A stretch of DNA of 8,150 bases, taken from assembly GCA_946480545.1 (NCBI GenBank), contig CAMLKY010000066.1, positions 1 through 8,150 on the forward strand, in the 5' to 3' direction. The notes beneath the pieces were generated by a model that was not told the origin of the DNA, searched no databases, and saw only the letters and a program-made list of their open reading frames with translations. This stretch comes from an uncultured Acidobacteriota bacterium (GTDB taxonomy: Bacteria; Acidobacteriota; Blastocatellia; Pyrinomonadales; Pyrinomonadaceae). Below, in pieces: positions 1 through 6,379 of this stretch (positions are counted from its first letter, which is position 1; the number at the start of each line of letters is the position of its first letter). Position numbers and translations under genes: made by a program.

Positions 1-725
1 ATGAAGTAGTCAACAAGCTCCGAGGCCGAGTTCTCCATTTCGACACCAAAGCTCGCCACTTTGTTCGTGAAATAATTGAACAGCCACACTGCCGGAACTG
101 CCACGGCGATACCGAAGGCGGTTGCAACAAGAGCTTCTGCGATAGCGGCACCAACGGCGCCGATACCGGCGTTCTCAGCCTGGGCGAGTGCAACGAACGC
201 ACCGATGATACCCACAACGGTTCCGAACAGTCCGACGAACGGTGCGGTCGAACCGACGGTCGCGAGACCTGCGAGACCACGCTTCAGCTCAGCAGTCTTG
301 ACTGCGATCGCCCGGTCAAGAGCGCGCTTCGAAGCTTCCATTTCATCGGCCGAGATATCCGTGTTGCCCTGATGAGCGGCGAACTCTTTCAGACCCGACG
401 ACACAACCATCGCGAGGTGTGAATCTTTGTGCTTGTCGCTGATGCTGATAGCTTCATCGATGTTGCTGTTCTTGAGCGCCATTGCGACTTTCGGCGCGTA
501 TTGACGCGACTGCTGTCTGGCCTTGTTATAGGTAAGCCAACGCTCGATACCGACGGCGATCATGTAGACCGACTGTACGAGAAGCAATGCGATAACGATC
601 CAACCCGGTATCGTCAAGCTCTTCGCGATGTCATAAATACCGAACGAGATCTTCGTTCCGCCTTCAGCGAACAGCAGAAACGCGTCCATTGAACCTGTAG
701 CAAACAGGTCTGCAACAAATGTCAT
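1..725 (-). CDS. exbB: MotA/TolQ/ExbB proton channel family protein (C-terminus cut by window edge)
   Basis: Inner-membrane proton-channel subunit that, with an ExbD/TolR-type partner, converts proton flow into force on TonB (or TolA). The 241 visible residues begin MTFVADLFATG. A first membrane segment lies at about 41-60. A charged cytoplasmic stretch follows at about 61-150. Two further hydrophobic segments follow, with the family-typical GLFGTVVGIIGAF at 165-177 and AEALVATAFGIAVAVP at 196-211. The frame stays open to base 1, so the C-terminus lies outside the window. The ATG at 725-723 is preceded by a strong ribosome binding site (TGGAGG at 738-733, seven bases away), which fixes the start. 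The gene follows tonB in the same direction after a 97-bp gap holding a hairpin, which favours an ExbB role. TolQ or a generic MotA/TolQ/ExbB assignment cannot be excluded, because the ExbD partner would lie off the left edge. The family call is near certain; the symbol is moderately sure. Confidence 0.9.
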   Translation of the reverse strand, partial: MTFVADLFATGSMDAFLLFAEGGTKISFGIYDIAKSLTIPGWIVIALLLVQSVYMIAVGIERWLTYNKARQQSRQYAPKVAMALKNSNIDEAISISDKHKDSHLAMVVSSGLKEFAAHQGNTDISADEMEASKRALDRAIAVKTAELKRGLAGLATVGSTAPFVGLFGTVVGIIGAFVALAQAENAGIGAVGAAIAEALVATAFGIAVAVPAVWLFNYFTNKVASFGVEMENSASELVDYF

Positions 726-732
726 GATTTTT

Positions 733-738
733 CCTCCA
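733..738 (-). promoter_or_regulatory. Ribosome binding site of the exbB-like gene
   Basis: On the minus strand TGGAGG lies seven bases before the ATG at 725-723. This is an almost ideal Shine-Dalgarno match at normal spacing. It supports that start codon and efficient independent initiation despite the hairpin upstream. Confidence 0.75.
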
Positions 739-779
739 AAGAAATCAAAAGAATTTTATGATTGCTGTTTGATATATAC

Positions 780-810
780 ATCGAAAGCGGCCGCGTGAGC
801 CGCTTTCGAT
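780..810 (-). repeat. Perfect 12-bp inverted repeat (stem-loop) between tonB and exbB
   Basis: Bases 780-791 and 799-810 are perfect reverse complements (ATCGAAAGCGGC / GCCGCTTTCGAT) around a 7-base loop. The structure begins 13 bases after the tonB stop codon and ends 55 bases before the exbB start. In the transcript it would be a very stable hairpin. The bases that follow on the minus strand (GTATATATCAAACAG) are A/T-rich but have no run of T, so it does not look like a classic intrinsic terminator. An RNA-processing or stability element, or a weak attenuator that lowers exbB relative to tonB, fits better. That function is inferred. Confidence 0.7.
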
Positions 811-822
811 AGCGTCCGCTGA

Positions 823-1635
823 TTACGGAACGAAGTTATATGTGATCACGCCCGAAACCTTTACGGCTTGTCCGGAGAGTTTGGTCGGGCTGAACTTGGC
901 ACCTCGAGCTGCCTGGACGGCGGCCGCACGCAGCAGCGGATGACCGCTGACGGCGCTGGCGGATACAACGTTGCCGTTCTCATCAATGAGAACCTGAACA
1001 CTGACCGCACCACTCGCGCGAACAGCACGCGCTGCCGGGGGGTATGGCGGCTTCGGAAGGCTGGTTGCCTTACCGTTCAGCACACCACCCGAGATCTGCT
1101 TGGGAACTTTTGGTGCGGCTGGCGGAGGCGGAGGCGGAACGCCGCCACCGGTCTCGGCTTCACCGCCGCCACCAGTAGCTCCACTATCGCTACCCGTGCC
1201 ACCCGTATTCACGGGTCCGCGGTAATCCGGCGGAGGTGCGTTCGCTGCACTGAAATTGATATCACCCTTGACGGTGTACTTGTTCGGATCCCGAGGCGGA
1301 ATATCCGACTTCACGACGCTTGGCTTGTCCGGAATCTTAGGCGGCGTTTCGGTCATGCTCGCGATGATCTCTTTACGAACATCGACGTTCGGATCCTTCT
1401 GCTTCTCTGGCTGCTTTTCAGGCTCCGGTTCCGGGGCGTCCTCGATGATCGGCGGCGCCACGAGCGTCTCCAGCGACAACTCATCGCTGCCCATCGCAAA
1501 ATCTTTGGCGAATAAGCTGTACAGCCAGGCACTCATCAGCACGGTTACCATGATGATGAAAGTCGTCAGCAGAAAACCGCTGCGCTTTGTATCCTCGGCT
1601 GCGTGGCTTTTCGATTCAACAAGTTGGTCTAACAT
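823..1635 (-). CDS. tonB: Energy transducer TonB
   Basis: Periplasm-spanning protein that passes proton-motive energy from the ExbB/ExbD motor to outer-membrane TonB-dependent transporters. The 270-residue protein begins MLDQLVESK. It has one membrane anchor at about 21-42. A Pro/Glu/Lys-rich spacer lies at about 60-120, a Gly-rich tract at about 143-165 and a run of six prolines at 167-172. The TonB C-terminal domain spans about 185-270, with PPYPPAARAVRASGAVSVQV and a final ITYNF that match the family pattern. An in-frame ATG 27 bases upstream (1662) is less likely, because AGGGAGG sits five bases before the ATG at 1635. A candidate promoter lies at 1922-1950, giving a leader of about 280 nt, and an exbB-like gene follows. 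There are no cysteines. The Gly/Pro-rich linker is low complexity and likely to vary between relatives. The family call is secure; which transporters it serves is unknown. Confidence 0.93.
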   Translation of the reverse strand: MLDQLVESKSHAAEDTKRSGFLLTTFIIMVTVLMSAWLYSLFAKDFAMGSDELSLETLVAPPIIEDAPEPEPEKQPEKQKDPNVDVRKEIIASMTETPPKIPDKPSVVKSDIPPRDPNKYTVKGDINFSAANAPPPDYRGPVNTGGTGSDSGATGGGGEAETGGGVPPPPPPAAPKVPKQISGGVLNGKATSLPKPPYPPAARAVRASGAVSVQVLIDENGNVVSASAVSGHPLLRAAAVQAARGAKFSPTKLSGQAVKVSGVITYNFVP

Positions 1636-1640
1636 AAATT

Positions 1641-1647
1641 CCTCCCT
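1641..1647 (-). promoter_or_regulatory. Ribosome binding site that decides the tonB start
   Basis: AGGGAGG on the minus strand, five bases before the ATG at 1635-1633. Because it lies between the two possible in-frame ATGs (1662 and 1635), it supports the shorter 270-residue protein. The longer reading would place this purine tract inside the coding sequence. Confidence 0.75.
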
Positions 1648-1723
1648 ATATTCCGGTGCCAAACAAGGTCAAGGGTCACGAAACTTTGGTACTGCATTGG
1701 ATGATAAATCCCAATCTGCACGT

Positions 1724-1754
1724 TGTAATCATTGTAATTGCGGCAATGATCACA
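1724..1754 (-). promoter_or_regulatory. Dyad / RNA hairpin in the tonB leader
   Basis: Bases 1724-1734 and 1744-1754 form an inverted repeat with 10 of 11 pairs in DNA and a 9-base loop. In the minus-strand transcript the only mismatch becomes a G-U pair, so the RNA hairpin is complete over 11 pairs. It lies about 90 bases before the tonB start and downstream of the proposed promoter. It could be a leader-RNA structure or a repressor operator. It does not match the Fur or CRP consensus well enough to name a regulator. Confidence 0.45.
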
Positions 1755-1921
1755 CCGTTCGGTTTGCTTTTCTTCTTGAGTGTATGGAGTCGTCCATTAA
1801 GTGCGGGGCAAAAAGAACTTTGCCGGGCAATGCAAAATAAACTCCACAACCTCCCGCTTTCCAAAAAAAGACCAACGGAAAAAAGCAGACTCAAATATTT
1901 AATTGACCAGCAACGTTAAGA

Positions 1922-1950
1922 ATACTAGTTTCTCGCCTTGTGAAAGTCAA
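1922..1950 (-). promoter_or_regulatory. Candidate sigma70-type promoter for tonB-exbB
   Basis: On the minus strand TTGACT (1950-1945, five of six consensus bases) is followed after exactly 17 bases by TAGTAT (1927-1922, four of six, keeping the key second A and last T). Transcription would start near 1915 and give a leader of about 280 nt before tonB. It sits 37 bases after the secF stop, where a new transcription unit is expected. This is a sequence-pattern call only. Confidence 0.5.
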
Positions 1951-1987
1951 GAATAAATCAGCTTACGCTCTAGGTTTAACCGAAACT

Positions 1988-3058
1988 TTACCGTGTCACG
2001 GGACGCCGAGTTACAGACCGGCGCGAAGCCGATGCCATCTTCTGTCCGGAGGGCGATGCGACCTGCACTTCCTTCACCTTTGCCGCTCCGAGTTTGTCCT
2101 GCCACCAGATGGCGATCGGACTTGCGATAGCGATCGTCGAGTATGTTCCGGTGATCGATCCGACGAAGAGCGCAAGCGAGAAACCGCGTAGCACTTCGCC
2201 ACCAAACAGAACCAGCGCGAGCACCGAAAGGAAGACGAGTCCATTCGTCACGATCGTGCGCGACATGGTCTGGTTGATGGAGTCGTTCGTGAGTTGGTAA
2301 AGCGGACGATCACGATGAAGCGTCAGGTTCTCCCGAATACGGTCGAAGATAACGATCGAGTCGTTCACCGAGAATCCGACAAGGGAGAGCAGTGATGCGA
2401 GCACCGTAAGACTGACTTCCCATTGAAACACCGAGAAGAAAGCGAGCGTGATCAGAACATCGTGGAACACGGCTATGACCGCGCCGGCAGCGTAGGTCCA
2501 ATCGTATCGGAATGCGATAAAGAGCAGAATTCCCACCAACCCGAGTAGGGTCGCGATCACGGCCTGATTGCGAAGCTGTGCACCGGCAACCGGTCCTACC
2601 GCATCAGTACCGACGATCTTGTACGCGGCATTCTGATCATCCTGCAACTGGGTCGCACCTTCGGCTTCTTTACCAAATGTATCAAGTGCGCTCTTTACGT
2701 AGCACCGGCCGGCCTCGTCCACATTCGGACAAACTTCGGGACGTGCTCCGAGGTTCGGGACCTTGATCAGCACTTCGTCCTGCTTATCGGTCGAATCCTG
2801 AATGATCGCCTCATTGATGCCGACACCCTCGAGAGCCGATCGGATCGCGTCCGTCTCGGGCTTCTGCCTGAACTTTGCGGTGACGACCGTGCCGCCCTGA
2901 AAGTCGACGCCAAGATTGAACGCGTCCGTTCCACCGGGCGTAAACTGTCGCCCGATAGCGGATATCAAACCCGCAAGAAGCACGAGGATCGAAATCGCGA
3001 TCAGCGGCTTTCGCAAACCCATCCAATCGACGTTTATTTTGGTAAAGAATTGAAACAT
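1988..3058 (-). CDS. secF: Protein translocase subunit SecF
   Basis: Inner-membrane partner of SecD. The SecDF complex uses the proton gradient to pull exported proteins out of the SecYEG channel on the periplasmic side. The 356 residues show a first membrane helix at about 17-36, the conserved GVDFQGGT at 50-57 and a periplasmic domain to about 160. The five-helix C-terminal core follows, with HDVLIT at 199-204, LLSLVGFSVNDSIVIFDRI at 223-241 and RGFSLALFVGSITGTYST at 291-308. Asp233 in the FSVND motif lies in the helix used for proton transfer in studied SecDF proteins. The start is four bases after the secD stop, so the two are translated together. Cys110 and Cys119, in the periplasmic domain, are the only cysteines. 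The C-terminus is basic with a duplicated RRSVT/RRPVT pattern (346-355), presumably cytoplasmic. Length is typical of the family, and identification is secure. Confidence 0.97.
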   Translation of the reverse strand: MFQFFTKINVDWMGLRKPLIAISILVLLAGLISAIGRQFTPGGTDAFNLGVDFQGGTVVTAKFRQKPETDAIRSALEGVGINEAIIQDSTDKQDEVLIKVPNLGARPEVCPNVDEAGRCYVKSALDTFGKEAEGATQLQDDQNAAYKIVGTDAVGPVAGAQLRNQAVIATLLGLVGILLFIAFRYDWTYAAGAVIAVFHDVLITLAFFSVFQWEVSLTVLASLLSLVGFSVNDSIVIFDRIRENLTLHRDRPLYQLTNDSINQTMSRTIVTNGLVFLSVLALVLFGGEVLRGFSLALFVGSITGTYSTIAIASPIAIWWQDKLGAAKVKEVQVASPSGQKMASASRRSVTRRPVTR

Positions 3059-3062
3059 TACT

Positions 3063-4745
<1,683 letters not shown>

Positions 4746-4751
4746 TGCTTG

Positions 4752-4832
4752 GTTCGTTGTTCGTTGATCGTGGTTGGTTGTTCGGTGGCTGCGCCGCTGG
4801 ACCCAACGAACAAACAACCACGAGCAACGAAC
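4752..4832. repeat. Long imperfect inverted repeat filling the yajC-secD gap
   Basis: The outer arms are a perfect 8-bp match (4752-4759 with 4825-4832). The inner arms pair at 17 of 19 positions (4768-4786 with 4805-4823), around an 18-base loop. The arms are separated on the left by an 8-base bulge that nearly repeats the outer arm (GTTCGTTG then TTCGTTGA). The sequence is a GTTCGTTG/GTTGGTTG-like low-complexity pattern unlike the flanking genes. The right arm ends on the last base of the yajC stop codon (TAG, 4834-4832). The structure resembles dispersed extragenic palindromes (REP/MITE-like), but only this one copy is in the window, so that classification is inferred. In the mRNA it could shield the yajC end or tune secD translation. 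Confidence 0.75.
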
Positions 4833-5143
4833 TAATTTGCTTCTTCGGCTTTCTTCCCGACGACAGCCTGCTTGCCGACCTCCAGAAACGACTTCTCGGC
4901 ACTTTGGATGATGAAACTTGTGTCCTTGATCTCTTTGATCTTCCCTATCACGCCACCGTTGGTCACGACCTCGTCGTTGATCTTAAGTTGCGAGATCATG
5001 TCCTGGAGTTGTTGGCGCTGCTTTTTCTGGGGAAGGATCACGAGGAAGTAGAAAATACCGAAGATAAAAACGAACGGCAGCAGCGTCCAGATAAGACTTC
5101 CACCACCACCGGCGTCCTGAAAAAATAACACAATAGTACTCAT
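4832..5143 (-). CDS. yajC: Preprotein translocase subunit YajC
   Basis: Small inner-membrane accessory protein that associates with SecDF. The 103 residues begin MSTIVLFFQDAGGGG. One membrane helix lies at about 17-37, then the basic PQKKQRQQLQDM at 38-49. The conserved core INDEVVTNGGVIGKIKEI spans 55-72. Size and layout match the family. A GTG immediately upstream (5146) is also in frame, but the ATG at 5143 is the simpler choice; neither has a strong ribosome binding site. It lies 54 bases after tgt and 86 bases before secD, the classic tgt-yajC-secD-secF order, and has a candidate promoter of its own at 5172-5201. The stop codon overlaps the end of the inverted repeat that follows. No cysteines. 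Identification is secure. Confidence 0.95.
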   Translation of the reverse strand: MSTIVLFFQDAGGGGSLIWTLLPFVFIFGIFYFLVILPQKKQRQQLQDMISQLKINDEVVTNGGVIGKIKEIKDTSFIIQSAEKSFLEVGKQAVVGKKAEEAN

Positions 5144-5171
5144 CACTTTTTGCGTCTGAAAGAAAAACCCA

Positions 5172-5201
5172 ATGATATACCGTGCAAAGAGTCTTTATCA
5201 A
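5172..5201 (-). promoter_or_regulatory. Candidate internal promoter for yajC-secDF
   Basis: On the minus strand TTGATA (5201-5196, five of six) and TATCAT (5177-5172, five of six) are separated by 18 bases. Transcription would begin around 5165, giving a leader of about 20 nt before yajC. The -35 element overlaps the tgt stop codon (5200-5198). It could let the sec genes be expressed independently of der-redoxin-tgt. Pattern-based only. Confidence 0.4.
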
Positions 5202-6379
5202 ACGCTTGGTTCTTTATTCTCCTGCAATTTGTTGAGAAATTCTCTTCGGAATCTCGGGAAGGTGCCGGATGTGATAGATTGCCGTACACCCCGCATTGTG
5301 TCAAGGAAGAAGGCCAGGTTGTGATGCGAGATGAGCGTCGCCGCGGACATCTCGCCGGCGTTGTACAGGTGACGCAGATAACCCGCCGAGTATCGCCGGC
5401 ATACCGAACAATTGCATTCCGGATCGATCGGATTCGGATCGGCTGCGAACCTCGCGTTCCTGATATTCAACTTGCCGCGCGAGGTGAAAGCTCCGCCCGT
5501 CCGTCCGTTTCGCGTAGGCAGAACGCAATCGAACATATCGACGCCGCGACCTACGGCTTCGACGAGGTCTTCGGGTGTTCCTACACCCATCAAGTATCGA
5601 GGCGTGTCCGCCGGCATCTGCGGAGCAAGGTATTCGAGAACGCCATACATGACAGATTTCTCCTCGCCGACGCTCAGCCCTCCGATCGCGTAGCCGTCGA
5701 ATCCTATCTCGACCGTCCGATCCAGACTCTCGCGACGCAGTTCCAGATGTCCGGCGCCCTGAACGATGCCGAACAAGGCCTGCCGGCCCGATAGTCCGGA
5801 ACTCGAATCGACGAATCCCGTGTCCGCACCGCTTGCCTGCAACTCGCCGAAGCGCGCCTTTGATCGTGCTGCCCATCGAGCAGTCAGCTCCAGACTCTTC
5901 CTAGTCTCATCAATACCCGCATTGCCCGGCGGACATTCATCGAAGACCATCACGATCTCGGAACCCAGGGCCGCCTGTATCTCCATCGACACCTCAGGCG
6001 AAAGAAAGCGCGGGCTTCCGTCGATGTGCGAGCGAAACTCGACACCTTCTTCAGTCAGTTTTCTGAGGTCGGTAAGCGAGAAAACCTGGAATCCACCGGA
6101 GTCGGTCAGGAGGGATCGTGGCCACGAAGAGAATCGGTGGAGGCCTCCAAGCTCGCGGATGATGTCGGTCCCCGGTCGGAGGAAAAGATGGTATGTGTTC
6201 CCGAGAATGATTCGGGCATCGAGTTCGTTCTCAAGCCATTCGAAGCGGATACCCTTCACCGCGCCCTGCGTGCCGACGGGCATGAAGACCGGCGTTTCGA
6301 TAACGGAACGCCTTGTCGTTAGCACGCCGGCGCGTGCCTCGCCGTCGGTCGCTGTCACTTCCCAACTGATCGGTCTCAT
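5198..6379 (-). CDS. tgt: tRNA-guanine(34) transglycosylase (queuine/preQ1 tRNA-ribosyltransferase)
   Basis: Cytoplasmic TIM-barrel enzyme that swaps guanine 34 for preQ1 in GUN-anticodon tRNAs, a step of queuosine synthesis. The 393 residues keep the key sites: TDSGGFQVFSL at 92-102 (Asp93, general acid/base), MVFDECPPGNAG at 144-155 (base recognition), FGIVQGAG at 203-210, GGLSVGEE at 233-240 and GVDMFDCVLPTRNGR at 279-293, whose Asp281 is the expected nucleophile. The zinc site is Cys322, Cys324, Cys327 and probably His353. About 20 Ser/Gly/Asp-rich residues at 180-200, just before GIVQG, look like a loop longer than in many relatives. The ATG (6379) overlaps the stop of the upstream redoxin gene as ATGA, which implies translational coupling. 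An AAAGGA-like tract lies close before it. queA, often adjacent in other genomes, is not in this window. Identification is secure. Confidence 0.97.
   Translation of the reverse strand: MRPISWEVTATDGEARAGVLTTRRSVIETPVFMPVGTQGAVKGIRFEWLENELDARIILGNTYHLFLRPGTDIIRELGGLHRFSSWPRSLLTDSGGFQVFSLTDLRKLTEEGVEFRSHIDGSPRFLSPEVSMEIQAALGSEIVMVFDECPPGNAGIDETRKSLELTARWAARSKARFGELQASGADTGFVDSSSGLSGRQALFGIVQGAGHLELRRESLDRTVEIGFDGYAIGGLSVGEEKSVMYGVLEYLAPQMPADTPRYLMGVGTPEDLVEAVGRGVDMFDCVLPTRNGRTGGAFTSRGKLNIRNARFAADPNPIDPECNCSVCRRYSAGYLRHLYNAGEMSAATLISHHNLAFFLDTMRGVRQSITSGTFPRFRREFLNKLQENKEPSV

Larger units (their letters stand above)
1636..1987. other. 352-bp intergenic region: tonB leader and promoter region, no secure gene
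   Basis: This gap between the secF stop and the tonB start is visibly richer in A/T than its neighbours and has several A or T runs. It holds a candidate minus-strand promoter (1922-1950), an 11-bp dyad (1724-1754), a weaker imperfect hairpin at 1694-1719 and the tonB ribosome binding site (1641-1647). I see no convincing intrinsic terminator just after secF: the only short stem there, AGC-GTAA-GCT at about 1959-1970, is weak and lacks a T run. Read-through from secF is therefore possible. A plus-strand open frame (1701-1919, 72 codons) could encode a small protein with one hydrophobic helix. It has no good ribosome binding site and its codon use differs from the neighbours, so it is not called as a gene. 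Confidence 0.6.

Noticed and set aside
868..1515. Long plus-strand open frame (215 codons) opposite tonB
   Set aside because: Arg/Thr-rich product of no recognisable family, antisense to a clear TonB. The Gly/Pro-rich repeats of tonB keep the opposite frame open.
1641..1673. TTGACC...ATATAG as a promoter directly before tonB
   Set aside because: Spacing is too short and the -10-like bases overlap the ribosome binding site region.
1724..1754. Fur or CRP operator at the tonB leader dyad
   Set aside because: Half-sites and spacing do not fit either consensus. The symmetry is better explained as an RNA hairpin or an unknown operator.
1256..1840. Plus-strand open frame of 194 codons spanning the tonB start and leader
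   Set aside because: Mostly antisense to tonB, low-complexity Ser/Gly product, no ribosome binding site.
1676..1894. Minus-strand 72-codon frame in the tonB leader as a leader peptide
   Set aside because: Begins with TTG, has no ribosome binding site and shows no leader-peptide pattern.
4746..4817. 24-codon upstream extension of SecD
   Set aside because: Translates the inverted repeat, includes Arg/Thr/Asn-rich low-complexity sequence and no SecD-like features. The next ATG gives a normal N-terminus followed directly by the first helix.
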